From Thermanaerosceptrum fracticalcis (GTDB lineage: Bacteria; Bacillota; Peptococcia; DRI-13), in assembly GCF_000746025.2 (NCBI RefSeq), contig NZ_CP045798.1, forward strand, positions 2,156,501-2,220,500: a stretch of 64,000 nucleotides of DNA, read 5' to 3'. A program made the translations under genes and the position numbers. Numbering within the stretch: position 1 is the stretch's first letter; each line of letters begins with the position of its first letter. This document shows positions 17,124-25,932 of the stretch, piece by piece. The notes under the pieces were generated by a model, which ran no database searches, was not told the origin of the DNA, and saw nothing but the letters and a program-made list of their open reading frames with translations.

Positions 17124-18173
17124 ATGGGTTTTTGTAAAGTTATTAAACCAGGTTTATTTACAACTATCCAGGATCGTGGTCGTTTCGGTTACCAGCAGTC
17201 AGGAATGCCTGTGGCCGGAGCCATGGACGAGTTTGCCTTAAGGGTGGGTAATATCCTGGTCGGAAATCCCGAAGGAGAAAGCTGCCTGGAAATCACCCTC
17301 CTGGGACCAACCCTGGAATTCTTATCCCAGGGGCTAATTGCCCTAACAGGAGGCGATTTAGGAGCGCAGCTTAATGGGAAAGAGCTTCCCCTGTGGGAAG
17401 CCTGTGAGGTCAAAGCAGGAGATATCCTGAAATTCACTGGTGTGAAAAAAGGCTGTCGGGCTTATCTGGCCGTTGCCGGGGGCTTTAACGCACCCGCGGT
17501 AATGGGTAGTAAAGCCACTTATGTCAGAGGAACCATCGGTGGCCTGGAAGGCCGGACTTTACGGGAAGGGGACATCTTAGAAAAGGGCCCCAGCAATTCA
17601 GCAGGACTGGCTGGCAGGAAAGTACCCCAGGACGATATTTACACCCTGAGTAACCACATCACCCTGCGGGTAGTTTTGGGGCCTCAGGCGGAGGCCTTTA
17701 CAGCAGAAGGGATCAATACCTTCCTTACGAGTTCTTATACCGTTACTAATGAAGCCGATCGTATGGGCTATCGCCTGGAAGGAGAAAAAATCCAGCACCA
17801 AAAAGGTGCCGATATAATCTCAGATGGCATTGTCATGGGTTCTGTACAGGTGCCTGGTCACGGCATGCCCATCGTCATGATGGCGGATAGACAAACTACG
17901 GGTGGTTATACAAAAATTGCCACCGTCATTACCCCTGACCTGCCCTTGCTGGCCCAGGCCAAACCCGGTGATAAAGTTAGTTTTCGGTCCGTTTCCATCG
18001 ATGAGGCCCACAGCATTTACCGTATATATGAGGAAAAAATTGCTGCTCTCAAAAGGACCCTTCGCTCCTCGGTGCCACAAGATAAAAGCTCCGTACCTAA
18101 AGGGCCGAAAAGGACCTTGAAACTTTTAGTTAATGGTAAAGAATACCTGGTTGATGTGGAAGAAGTACAATAA
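17124..18173 (+). CDS. pxpC: 5-oxoprolinase subunit C (KipA family)
   Basis: A 349-residue allophanate-hydrolase-subunit-2-type protein with VIKPGLFTTIQDRGRFGYQ, GMPVAGAMDEFALR, ALTGGDLGAQLNG and GMPIVMMADRQTTGGYTKIA. The core ends near residue 310. An extra tail follows: a Ser/Pro/Lys linker and LKLLVNGKEYLVDVEEV, which looks like the first strand of a biotinyl domain that then stops. Fifteen bases separate it from pxpB. Confidence 0.93.
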   Translation: MGFCKVIKPGLFTTIQDRGRFGYQQSGMPVAGAMDEFALRVGNILVGNPEGESCLEITLLGPTLEFLSQGLIALTGGDLGAQLNGKELPLWEACEVKAGDILKFTGVKKGCRAYLAVAGGFNAPAVMGSKATYVRGTIGGLEGRTLREGDILEKGPSNSAGLAGRKVPQDDIYTLSNHITLRVVLGPQAEAFTAEGINTFLTSSYTVTNEADRMGYRLEGEKIQHQKGADIISDGIVMGSVQVPGHGMPIVMMADRQTTGGYTKIATVITPDLPLLAQAKPGDKVSFRSVSIDEAHSIYRIYEEKIAALKRTLRSSVPQDKSSVPKGPKRTLKLLVNGKEYLVDVEEVQ

Positions 18174-18194
18174 TATCCGTGAGGTGATTGATAA

Positions 18195-18989
18195 ATGAAG
18201 GAGTTACAACTATTTAATGCCAAACCCCCAGAGGTCAGGGAAGCTATCCGCAAGGGAGAGTTAAAAGCGCCTACCTCAGGTATGTGTGCGGGCTATGCCC
18301 AAGCCAATCTGGTGGTGTTACCCCAGGATCTAGCTTTTGACTTTCTCCTCTTCTGCCAACGCAATCCCAAGCCCTGCCCTGTTTTGGACGTAACCGATAT
18401 AGGTTCCTATAAACCGGTTTTAACCGCGACTAATGCCGATCTGCGCACCGATATTCCCGCTTACCGGATCTACGAATATGGCAAACTGGTTGGAGAAGTG
18501 GATAACCTCCTGGATATTTGGCGGGATGACTTAGTGACCTTCCTGCTAGGCTGTAGTTTTACCTTCGAAAGTGGGTTGCTCCAGGGTGGAATTCCCGTAA
18601 GACACATGGAAGAAGGGCGCAACGTGCCCATGTATATTACCAATATCCAATGTAAAGAAGCCGGGAAATTCCGTGGGCCTACGGTAGTAAGTATGCGACC
18701 TATCCCCTATCATCAGGTGATTAAGGCCGTTCAAATAACCGCCCGTTATCCTGCTGTGCACGGTGCCCCTATCCACATTGGCGACCCTGCCCTGATCGGT
18801 ATTAAGGATATTAACAAACCCGAATTCGGCGATCCACCCATAATCAAAGAAGGGGAAGTCCCGGTTTTCTGGGCTTGTGGGGTTACACCACAAGCTGTGG
18901 CTATGGAGTCTAAACCTCCCCTGATGATTACCCATGCTCCAGGTCATATGTTTATTACGGATATTAAAAACGAAGAATTAGCTTTGTAG
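18195..18989 (+). CDS. ycsI: DUF1445 / YcsI family putative hydro-lyase
   Basis: A 264-residue full-length DUF1445 protein with the N-terminal block [20 protein letters not shown] and the C-terminal [26 protein letters not shown]. Its family is the ycsI partner of pxpA/B/C in bacteria and forms part of mammalian D-glutamate cyclase, which interconverts D-glutamate and 5-oxo-D-proline. A role in D-oxoproline or D-glutamate handling is thus reasonable. It is the last gene of the operon. Confidence 0.9.
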   Translation: MKELQLFNAKPPEVREAIRKGELKAPTSGMCAGYAQANLVVLPQDLAFDFLLFCQRNPKPCPVLDVTDIGSYKPVLTATNADLRTDIPAYRIYEYGKLVGEVDNLLDIWRDDLVTFLLGCSFTFESGLLQGGIPVRHMEEGRNVPMYITNIQCKEAGKFRGPTVVSMRPIPYHQVIKAVQITARYPAVHGAPIHIGDPALIGIKDINKPEFGDPPIIKEGEVPVFWACGVTPQAVAMESKPPLMITHAPGHMFITDIKNEELAL

Positions 18990-19052
18990 CAGAGGCAGAA
19001 AAAGAAGGCGATGGAAAAGACCGTTTAATTTCACTTCATATCCGGCATGGTT

Positions 19053-19097
19053 AAATAGAGTACTGACCACATACACCCATTTTTTCTGGGAGATCTT
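19053..19097. repeat. Dispersed repeat, copy B
   Basis: Same element and orientation as 9089-9135: AAATAGAGTACTGACCACAT, a T-rich stretch, then GGGAGATCTT. It lies just after the 5-oxoprolinase operon. The rest of 18990-19398 holds only the CIRCE element and no gene. Confidence 0.7.
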
Positions 19098-19245
19098 CCG
19101 AACTTTTGTAAACATCATTCCCACTCCACTCATAAAATAATATTTTTAAAGTTCAGAACGTAACCCGGAAATTGTGTCCATTACTCTTTTACCCTTTTTC
19201 AGGCATGCAACCGTTGTGGTAACTTAAAGTTGTGCAGATATTTTA

Positions 19246-19272
19246 TTAGCACTCCCTTGCGGCGAGTGCTAA
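19246..19272 (+). promoter_or_regulatory. Perfect CIRCE element (HrcA operator) without a chaperone gene
   Basis: TTAGCACTC-N9-GAGTGCTAA is an exact match to CIRCE, the HrcA repressor operator normally found before groESL or hrcA-dnaK. No gene follows on either strand: the plus side runs 126 bases into the 3' end of a minus-strand permease. It is probably a leftover of a rearrangement. Confidence 0.85.
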
Positions 19273-19398
19273 TTCCCTTTTTATTCCAAGAAATGCCTTT
19301 TTCTTGTTTCAAGAGAAAATAAGGCTGATTTTTAATAATTATAACCCATTAATCAAAAATAAGCTTAAAAATGGCCATAAATCTCATTCTCTCTATAT

Positions 19399-20346
19399 TC
19401 AACGTTTCCCTTTATCATAAGGTTCCCCAGCTGCTCGCGGCGCCTGGGAAGACTTAGAGAACAGAACTAGTGCAATGAGGGTAACAATGTAGGGAAATGT
19501 TTTTAAAAGGATCCCCGGGATCTTGGCCATGGCTGGAATCACTTGGGAAACGTTGGCAATGGTGCTGGCAAAACCAAAGAAGAGAGTTGCTCCCAGTATC
19601 CCCAGGGGTTTCCATTGCCCGAAGATCAGTGAGGCTAGGGCAAGGAATCCCAATCCTCCCACCGTACCGTTAAATTCTCCCGAAATGGCTACAAGGATAA
19701 TAGCTCCACCCAGTCCAGCATATGCGCCTGAGATCATAACTGCTATATAACGCATACGGTAAACATTTATTCCTGCCGCATCTGCAGCATGGGGGTGTTC
19801 ACCACAGGCCCTCAAGCGCAGGCCAAATGCTGTTTTATAAAGTAGGAACCAGGAGACAAAAAGAATAAGTAACACTAGCCATGTGGTGGCGTAAGTTTGA
19901 GTAAAGAGGAGCTTACCCAAGATTGGAATGCCCGATAGAACCGGGATATCCTGCCGGACCAGGCTATGGACGATCTGGATATTACCGCTGCCCGTAATAT
20001 TCCTGGCCAAATAAGTGGTGAGTGCACCCGCAATCATATTGAGGGCAGTACCGCTGATTACCTGATTGGCATTAAGGCTAATACAGGCAAAAGCGTGGAG
20101 CAGTGAAAAAAGAGCACTTATAATAAACGCTGCTGCCAAACCTATCCAGACAGCTGTACCTGGGAACAAGACTTCAAATCTGGAAATAACCAGCACCCCC
20201 GTAAACATTCCGGCAACCATGAGCCCTTCAAGGCCGATGTTGACGACGCCGCTCCGTTCGCTAAAAAGTCCGCCCAATGCGGTGATAAGTAAGGGGATGG
20301 TAAAAGCAATGGCATAGGGGAATACCTGAACAATAAGTTCCCACAT
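19399..20346 (-). CDS. nupQ: Nucleoside ABC transporter permease (NupQ type)
   Basis: A 315-residue permease of the branched-chain/ribose-like family with about 8-9 helices. The family block SERSGVVNIGLEGLMVAGMF is present near residue 30 and YRMRYIAVMISGAYAGLGGA later. It is the last gene of a four-gene minus-strand importer operon, with one base between it and the preceding permease gene. Confidence 0.88.
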   Translation of the reverse strand: MWELIVQVFPYAIAFTIPLLITALGGLFSERSGVVNIGLEGLMVAGMFTGVLVISRFEVLFPGTAVWIGLAAAFIISALFSLLHAFACISLNANQVISGTALNMIAGALTTYLARNITGSGNIQIVHSLVRQDIPVLSGIPILGKLLFTQTYATTWLVLLILFVSWFLLYKTAFGLRLRACGEHPHAADAAGINVYRMRYIAVMISGAYAGLGGAIILVAISGEFNGTVGGLGFLALASLIFGQWKPLGILGATLFFGFASTIANVSQVIPAMAKIPGILLKTFPYIVTLIALVLFSKSSQAPRAAGEPYDKGKR

Positions 20347-20347
20347 A

Positions 20348-21415
20348 TTACCTTACACCTCCCGTTCTTCTCTTCAGCCTGTCCCAGGATCTTTCAATAA
20401 GGATACTGGTAGCAGAGAAATAAATAATCGTGGCAATAATGGTATCGGCAATTTCCGGCGGGATTTTCGTCATGGCGTTCATAAAACCTTTCCCCGTATG
20501 AAGCAACCCGAAGAAAGTCGCTGCTCCCAAAACACCCCAGGGTGAATTAGCCCCTAATAGAGATACGGCAATGCCATCAAATCCCTGGGAGGGCAGGATA
20601 CCAATTTGGATATTGGAGGCATAGCCAACGTAGAAAGTTGCGCCGCCCAGTCCTGCTAAGGCACCGGCTATGGTCATGGATAAAATGATGTTGCGGTTAA
20701 CATGGATCCCCGCATACTGGGCTGCATGCCTGTTGAAACCCACCGCTTTCAGTTCATAGCCCAGGGTTGTCTTGTCCAGAATGAAGGCAACAATGACTAC
20801 AGACAACAGGGCCAGTATTACACCAAGGTTGATATAGGAGCCTTCAAACAAATTGGTAAGCCAGTTCACCTTCAAGGAGGCGGCCTGGGAGATCTTTCTG
20901 GACTCTGTTTCCAGGTACTCGCCCTTAAAATACCCGGGAACAACGTAGTAAACCGTCCAGTAGGCAATCCAGTTCATCATGATTGTGGAAACGACTTCAT
21001 GCACATTGAACCTCGCTTTCAGCCAGCCAGGTATAATGGCCCAAATCCCTCCTCCGAGAATGGAGGCTATTATCATCACCGTAAGAAGTACAGGCTTAGG
21101 CCAATCAAAGGTCAATCCTACAGCCGTTGCAGCGAGGCCTCCAATAAGCATCTGTCCGGCAGCACCGATGTTAAAAAGTCCGGTCCTGAAAGCAAAGGCG
21201 ACGGAAAGTCCTGTCAGAACCAGGGGAGTTGCCGTTGCTAACGTATTCCCCACGCGTTCCACGTTCATAAGTCCGCCCTTGAATAGAAAGAGATATCCTT
21301 CAACGGGATTGTTCTTGGTAATTACCATGAGAATGGCGCCGGCCAGCAACCCCAGAATGACAGCCACCAAGGCCAGGACGTATTCTTTACTGTATCTTGT
21401 CTTCAAGGGAATCAC
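20348..21415 (-). CDS. nupP: Nucleoside ABC transporter permease (NupP type)
   Basis: A 355-residue permease with about 9-10 helices and the family block FRTGLFNIGAAGQMLIGG near residue 80. It pairs with NupQ to form the channel. Its start overlaps the ATPase gene by 29 bases. Confidence 0.88.
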   Translation of the reverse strand: MIPLKTRYSKEYVLALVAVILGLLAGAILMVITKNNPVEGYLFLFKGGLMNVERVGNTLATATPLVLTGLSVAFAFRTGLFNIGAAGQMLIGGLAATAVGLTFDWPKPVLLTVMIIASILGGGIWAIIPGWLKARFNVHEVVSTIMMNWIAYWTVYYVVPGYFKGEYLETESRKISQAASLKVNWLTNLFEGSYINLGVILALLSVVIVAFILDKTTLGYELKAVGFNRHAAQYAGIHVNRNIILSMTIAGALAGLGGATFYVGYASNIQIGILPSQGFDGIAVSLLGANSPWGVLGAATFFGLLHTGKGFMNAMTKIPPEIADTIIATIIYFSATSILIERSWDRLKRRTGGVR

Positions 21416-22925
21416 CTCTCTTCACTCCGGCCATCATTAGACCAACTTCATTCTCGTCCGTCTCGGCAGTATTGACAATCCCTATCAATTCTCCGTTGTT
21501 GATGACAGCTATACGATCCGATAAGTTAAGAATTTCATCAAGTTCCAGCGACACCAGTAAAACAGCCTTACCCTTATCGCGCTGCTCTACCAGCCGCTTG
21601 TGGATATATTCAATGGCCCCTACGTCCAACCCCCGTGTGGGCTGGACAGCAATCAAAAGTTCCGGGTTATGGTCGATTTCCCGTCCGACAATGGCCTTCT
21701 GCTGATTTCCGCCAGAAAGGGAACGGGCCACGGATAGAGCCCCCTGGCCGGCACGCACATCAAATTCACTCATGACTTTTTCTGCATGGCGCTGGATGGC
21801 CTCCCGGTTCAAAAGACCCTTTTTGGAGTATGGTTCCTGGTAATAAACTTTTAGGATTAGGTTGTCCTCCACGGTATAATCTAAAATAAGGCCGTACTTG
21901 TGGCGATCTTCCGGAATATGGGCCATCCCCATATTGACGCGAGCACGTATGGGCAGTCCAGTTATATCAGTGCCCTTTAAGAGAACCCTGCCGGATTCCG
22001 CCTTCCTCAAACCTGTAACAGCTTCCACCAGTTCCGCCTGTCCATTCCCCTCTATACCGGCAACACCGACTATTTCACCAGAGTGTACATCCAGGGAGAA
22101 GTTCTTCAACCCCATAATCCCCCGGTTATTTTGTACGGACAGGTTTTCTATCTTTAAGACCACATCACCGGGCTGACGCTTTTTCTTTTCTGTTTTGAAA
22201 GAAACCTGGCGCCCCACCATCATCTCTGCCAGTTTTGCTTCTGTGGTTCCCGCCACATCCACGGTGCCCACCAGCCTGCCGCGCCGAATGACTGTGCACC
22301 GGTCTGCAATAGCCATTATCTCCTTCAGCTTATGGGTAATAAGGATAATAGATTTCCCTTCTGCAACAAGGCTTCGCATGATCTTCATTAGTTCCTGGAC
22401 TTCCTGGGGGGTCAGCACTGCCGTAGGCTCATCGAAAATAAGAACCTCAGCATTACGGTAAAGCATCTTGAGGATTTCCACACGCTGCTGCATGCCGACA
22501 GAAACATTCTCAATCTTTGCATCGGGATCCACATTCAGCCCATATTTACCTGAAAGGTCTTTGATACGTTCTGCTGCCGACCTAATATCCACAACAATAC
22601 CCTTTTTTGTCTCGCGCCCCAGGATGATGTTCTCTGTAATCGTGAAATTATGGACTAGCTTAAAATGCTGGTGTACCATTCCGATTCCTAAGTCATTAGC
22701 TACATTGGGATTGGAAATGCTAACCTCCCTCCCGCGAATCCGGATAATACCGCCGTCGGGTTGATAGAGGCCAAAAAGAATACTCATCAGCGTTGATTTA
22801 CCAGCGCCGTTCTCACCCAGCAGTGCATGGATTTCACCTTTTTTCAACTGAAGGGTGATATCGTCACATGCAATTACACCAGGGAACTCCTTTCGTATAT
22901 TCAGCATTTCCACGATATACTCCAT
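21387..22925 (-). CDS. nupO: Nucleoside ABC transporter ATPase, two ABC domains (NupO type)
   Basis: A 512-residue protein with two ABC cassettes. The first has Walker A LLGENGAGKS, signature VSVGMQQRVEI and Walker B VLIFDEPTAVLTP. The second has a degenerate Walker A (GIEGNGQAE) and signature LSGGNQQKAIVGRE, as is usual for sugar/nucleoside importers of the RbsA/NupO class. It energises uptake through NupP/NupQ. Confidence 0.92.
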   Translation of the reverse strand: MEYIVEMLNIRKEFPGVIACDDITLQLKKGEIHALLGENGAGKSTLMSILFGLYQPDGGIIRIRGREVSISNPNVANDLGIGMVHQHFKLVHNFTITENIILGRETKKGIVVDIRSAAERIKDLSGKYGLNVDPDAKIENVSVGMQQRVEILKMLYRNAEVLIFDEPTAVLTPQEVQELMKIMRSLVAEGKSIILITHKLKEIMAIADRCTVIRRGRLVGTVDVAGTTEAKLAEMMVGRQVSFKTEKKKRQPGDVVLKIENLSVQNNRGIMGLKNFSLDVHSGEIVGVAGIEGNGQAELVEAVTGLRKAESGRVLLKGTDITGLPIRARVNMGMAHIPEDRHKYGLILDYTVEDNLILKVYYQEPYSKKGLLNREAIQRHAEKVMSEFDVRAGQGALSVARSLSGGNQQKAIVGREIDHNPELLIAVQPTRGLDVGAIEYIHKRLVEQRDKGKAVLLVSLELDEILNLSDRIAVINNGELIGIVNTAETDENEVGLMMAGVKRGDSLEDKIQ

Positions 22926-23046
22926 CTCATCGTCTCCTTTTTACCCTTGGCAAATTAAATCCCCAAGATTTGTTCTTATTTTCTAATAACACTGCCTTTT
23001 CCTTGTTATTAAATAATCAAGATATTATTCATCCAACTTGAAAAAG

Positions 23047-23073
23047 AAAAGGGCGGATAATTCCGTCCTTTTC
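23047..23073 (-). terminator. Attenuator between nupN and nupO
   Basis: On the minus strand AAAAGGACGGA pairs with TCCGCCCTTTT (one mismatch), followed by a T-rich stretch. It sits in the 173-base gap after the binding-protein gene, where partial termination commonly keeps binding protein in excess. Confidence 0.65.
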
Positions 23074-23098
23074 TCTCCTCTCATGAAGTAATGATTAC

Positions 23099-24214
23099 TT
23101 ACTTAATCAGGTTTCCCTGCTTGTCGGAAACCGTAATGCTGCCGGATTGCAGCTTGGCAAATACATCGGCAACCTTTTTCTGCACATCCTCGCTGAGATT
23201 GGGATTTTTCTTGGGGATACCCACGCCATTGTTCTTGGCATTGAAAACAAGAGTCTTACCGCCTAGGAATTTACCTTCTTTCTCCGCTTTAATCATATCA
23301 TAAGCAGCCTGGTCGATGTATTTCATAGCGGAAGTGAGGATCACAGATTTTTCCCCGTCATATTTACCTTCTGCGTACTGGTCCACGTCAACGCCTACAA
23401 TCCATACTTGCTTGCCGGCTTTGGCCCGTGACTTGGCTTCATTGATGGACCCTATCCCCACACCACCCGCAGCGCAGAAGATAGCTTTGACACCCCTGTC
23501 AAACATCTGGGCGGCCAGTTGCTGACCTGCAGCTACATTATCGAAGCTCCCCTGGTAGATAACATTTGCCGGCTTAATAGAAATCTTTGTACCAAAGTTG
23601 CTGTTGGCATACTGGATACCTTGCTGGAATCCCCAGTTAAACTTTTGGACAGGCGGGATTTCCATTCCACCAATAAAACCTACTTCGCCTTCCTTGAGCT
23701 GCAGCGCAGTGGCAACACCCGCCAGGAAACCGGACTCATGTTCGGCAAAGAAAATGGAAACGGTATTTTCCTTTACAACCGCCTTGAAATCCCCAGCATG
23801 GGGGTTACCGTCGATGAGCACAAATTTTGCACTCTTATACTTATCCTGCGCTTGGTAGATTGCCGTCTCAAACTTGAAACCGGGACATACAATAAACTTG
23901 TAACCGGCATCATGAAGATTCCCGATTTCCTTTAGGTAGTCTGCTTCCGTTGTTCCACCAGGCTTCAGGTACTTGGTTTCGATCCCGAACTCCTTACCTG
24001 CTCGCTGTATGCCTTCCCAAGTACCCTGGTTGAAGGATTTGTCATCAATAGTACCAGCATCGGTAACCATACCAACCTTAAAAGCCGGGGTTTTAGGGGC
24101 TTCAGTTTTAGGAGCTTCCCCTTTAGGGGGTTCCGTTTTGGACGAACCACAACCAGCAACCATTGTTACCAGCATCAACAGGGCTAGCAGAATCGCAATG
24201 CTTTTCCTAAACAT
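23099..24214 (-). CDS. nupN: BMP-family nucleoside-binding lipoprotein (NupN type)
   Basis: A 371-residue lipoprotein of the Bmp/PnrA family. The signal peptide ends in VAGCG, followed by a Pro/Lys/Glu-rich linker with APKTEAPKT-like repeats. The body starts with KVGMVTDAGTIDDKSFNQGTW, the family hallmark. It should deliver purine nucleosides to the NupOPQ transporter. It is the first gene of the operon; no purine riboswitch is seen upstream. Confidence 0.9.
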   Translation of the reverse strand: MFRKSIAILLALLMLVTMVAGCGSSKTEPPKGEAPKTEAPKTPAFKVGMVTDAGTIDDKSFNQGTWEGIQRAGKEFGIETKYLKPGGTTEADYLKEIGNLHDAGYKFIVCPGFKFETAIYQAQDKYKSAKFVLIDGNPHAGDFKAVVKENTVSIFFAEHESGFLAGVATALQLKEGEVGFIGGMEIPPVQKFNWGFQQGIQYANSNFGTKISIKPANVIYQGSFDNVAAGQQLAAQMFDRGVKAIFCAAGGVGIGSINEAKSRAKAGKQVWIVGVDVDQYAEGKYDGEKSVILTSAMKYIDQAAYDMIKAEKEGKFLGGKTLVFNAKNNGVGIPKKNPNLSEDVQKKVADVFAKLQSGSITVSDKQGNLIK

Positions 24215-24433
24215 GATCCACTCGTCTCCTTCTTATATATTTTATACATACAGTAATATTCTAACACTTAACAGTAACATTTTCTAGTTCGTCCCCTTTT
24301 ATTTACGGAATCTTTTTTCTATTTAACATTTAGGAATCGCTTTAATTTAGATTCGTTACCTTTCATTATAGTGATAATATTTATGCAATTATTCAATCTC
24401 ATAAATCAACACGTCTTTACAAGGGTGCAAGGG

Positions 24434-24463
24434 TGCGACAAGGGGACGGTTCTCCCTGTCGCA
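24434..24463. repeat. GGGGACGGTTCTC hairpin repeat, copy 1
   Basis: TGCGACA and TGTCGCA arms (24434-24440, 24457-24463) enclose AGGGGACGGTTCTCCC. Three related copies lie at 24807, 25902 and 26182. The layout resembles REP-like palindromes mobilised in trans. Confidence 0.75.
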
Positions 24464-24594
24464 TAGTCACAAATATTACTCGTCCCAAATCCCTCAATTA
24501 CTGCTTTTTCCACTTTTTCCAGTTCATAATACAAAATATTAAAAAAGTCATGCAAAAGCTTATGCTTCTTAATCAGCAGTAAAAAAAAGCTCAC
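24464..24594 (-). pseudogene. C-terminal scrap of an unidentified protein, copy 1
   Basis: The minus frame encodes a fragment with FFNILYYELEKVEKAVIEGF and then SNICD, ending next to hairpin repeat 1. A diverged copy of the same ending (FWNILNFKPEKTEDVVLDGS, then RICD) lies at 25933-26091 beside hairpin repeat 3. Two scraps each joined to the same repeat suggest a mobile-element protein, but the family is not recognised. Confidence 0.4.
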
Positions 24595-24661
24595 AAACCA
24601 AAAAGTGCAAACTTTCCATCATCCTCACCTAAACTGGATTTGTACAACATAATTCTCTATG

Positions 24662-24795
24662 CTCCCCCTTGTCGGAGCTTTTCTCTTCGGATTACCCCTG
24701 TGCAAACACTTTTCTCATCGGCTAGCAACAAGTGCTCGCCAGTCCCTGTTGGACTTTCACCCTGTAAATGACGCCGAAGCTGGGAACTGCACCCA
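24662..24795 (-). mobile_element. Possible group II intron fragment
   Basis: The minus strand carries GGGTGAAAGTCC, CTAGCCGATGAGAAAAGTGT and GGGGTAATCCGAAGAGAAAAG, in the order of domain I landmarks of some bacterial group II introns. No reverse transcriptase or domain V is present nearby, so this is at most a dead fragment. Confidence 0.35.
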
Positions 24796-24806
24796 ACCCA
24801 AAAAAA

Positions 24807-24837
24807 TGCGACAGCGAGAACCGTCCCCGGTGTCGCA
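24807..24837. repeat. GGGGACGGTTCTC hairpin repeat, copy 2 (inverted)
   Basis: TGCGACA and TGTCGCA arms around GCGAGAACCGTCCCCGG, the reverse complement of the copy 1 core. It directly abuts the dapA scrap at 24842. Confidence 0.75.
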
Positions 24838-24841
24838 TGAA

Positions 24842-24890
24842 CACCTACAGATAACATGGGAAGAGTTAAGCTGTCGTCTCCGCTAAAAAT
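24842..24890 (-). pseudogene. 49-bp internal fragment of dapA
   Basis: Identical to dapA positions 26750-26798 (encoding [15 protein letters not shown]). It lies directly behind riboswitch copy 1. It is what remains of a duplicated riboswitch-dapA unit after deletion of the first ~185 codons and loss of the rest at hairpin repeat 2. Confidence 0.85.
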
Positions 24891-25131
24891 AAAGCTAAAG
24901 GCATTAACCTTTAGCGTAAACGTGTTACAGTTACCCCCTTCCCTGTCCCTGGTGACATAGTGCTCCATCTGATAACGGGCTCATATCAGATGACAGTCCT
25001 GCATTTCTTCAATGCGGTCCCAGCGTGAAACCTTGGCCGGTCTTCCACACTTCGGCGAATGCCCCTTTGGTCCAGTTCCTCGTTGCCACACTCCCGGGAT
25101 TACTCTTGGCGATTCGCGACCCCTACCTCAC
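24885..25131 (-). promoter_or_regulatory. Orphan lysine riboswitch, copy 1
   Basis: Transcribed leftward. The aptamer (25131-24952) has the L-box landmarks GAGGTAGGGGTCGCGA, GCCGAAGTGTGG, CTGGGACCGCATTGAAG, GGACTGTCATCTGA and TGGAGCACTATGTCACC. The terminator stem GCTAAAGG/CCTTTAGC (24894-24915) is followed by a broken T-run. The ancestral promoter is degenerate (-35 GTGACG, -10 TATAAC near 25230-25201) and separated from the aptamer by extra sequence. No intact gene follows. Confidence 0.88.
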
Positions 25132-25244
25132 TCTTGGAGCGAGGTAAAAAATATTAAGTTTTTGCAAAGGCAAAGAGGACAGGAAAGGCGCAAGGGGTAT
25201 GTTATAGCATGAATTAAAAATATCCGTCACTAAAACTAGATCTT

Positions 25245-25793
25245 TTAACTAAAAAATCTTTTTAGCAACCCTGCGAAAGCTGCACCATGCCGTGCTTCAT
25301 CTTTACACATTTCATGTACCGTGTCATGAATTGCATCGTAACCAAGCTGCTTTGCCTTTGTGGCCAGATCCTTCTTGCCCTGGCAGGCACCATGCTCTGC
25401 TTGCACCCTCATGGTCAGATTTGTTTTGGTATCGGCGGTAACAATCTCTCCCAGCAGTTCTGCAAACTTTGCCGCATGCTCTGCTTCTTCAAAAGCAATT
25501 CTTTTATATGCCTCAGCAATTTCGGGATAACCTTCGCGGTCCGCCTGTCTGCTCATCGCCAGGTACATTCCAACTTCTGTACACTCACCCGTAAAATTGT
25601 CCTTTAAAGCTTGCACAACTTCAGGATCTAAGCCCTTAGCAACACCAATTTTATGCTCATCAGCCCAATTTAAATCTCTACCTTCTGCTTTTTCAGTAAA
25701 TTTCTCAGCTACAGCACCGCATTGGGGGCATTTCTCAGGCGCAAACTCCCCTGTATGTACGTAACCACATACACTGCACATAAATTTTTTCAT
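25245..25793 (-). CDS. Reverse-type rubrerythrin (NADH-linked peroxidase component)
   Basis: A 182-residue protein with the rubredoxin-like Fe(Cys)4 domain first (C6, C9, C22, C25: MCSVCGY and CPQCGAV) and the di-iron four-helix domain second. The iron ligands are in [18 protein letters not shown] and DEARHGAAF. This order defines reverse rubrerythrins, which reduce H2O2 and O2 in Clostridia. It has a strong promoter with two palindromes and is monocistronic. Its start follows AAGGAGGAATTAC. Confidence 0.93.
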   Translation of the reverse strand: MKKFMCSVCGYVHTGEFAPEKCPQCGAVAEKFTEKAEGRDLNWADEHKIGVAKGLDPEVVQALKDNFTGECTEVGMYLAMSRQADREGYPEIAEAYKRIAFEEAEHAAKFAELLGEIVTADTKTNLTMRVQAEHGACQGKKDLATKAKQLGYDAIHDTVHEMCKDEARHGAAFAGLLKRFFS

Positions 25794-25811
25794 TGTAATT
25801 CCTCCTTGTAT

Positions 25812-25869
25812 ATTAAGAAATTCTTAATGTTTATATATTAATAATAGTAACAATTACTATAATTGTCAA
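25812..25869 (-). promoter_or_regulatory. Rubrerythrin promoter with two operator-like palindromes
   Basis: Minus strand: -35 TTGACA (25869-25864), 17-bp spacer, -10 TATTAT (25846-25841). ACAATTA-tag-TAATTGT (25866-25850) overlaps the -35 box and spacer. ATTAAGAA-t-TTCTTAAT (25828-25812) lies just after the start point. A PerR-type oxidative-stress repressor is a reasonable reader, by inference. Confidence 0.7.
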
Positions 25870-25901
25870 GAGGTTTTTCATAAGAAATTACCTTAGTGTG
25901 C

Positions 25902-25932
25902 TGCGACAAAGGGGACGGTTCTCGTTGTCGCA
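25902..25932. repeat. GGGGACGGTTCTC hairpin repeat, copy 3
   Basis: TGCGACA/TGTCGCA arms around AAGGGGACGGTTCTCGT, same orientation as copy 1. Confidence 0.75.

Noticed and set aside
24215-24433. Purine riboswitch before the nucleoside importer.
   Set aside because: None of the conserved purine aptamer junction or loop bases could be found in the region.
24657-24968. A 103-codon minus-strand frame containing [15 protein letters not shown].
   Set aside because: It crosses the riboswitch terminator, the dapA scrap, a hairpin repeat and the intron-like segment; the frame is accidental.
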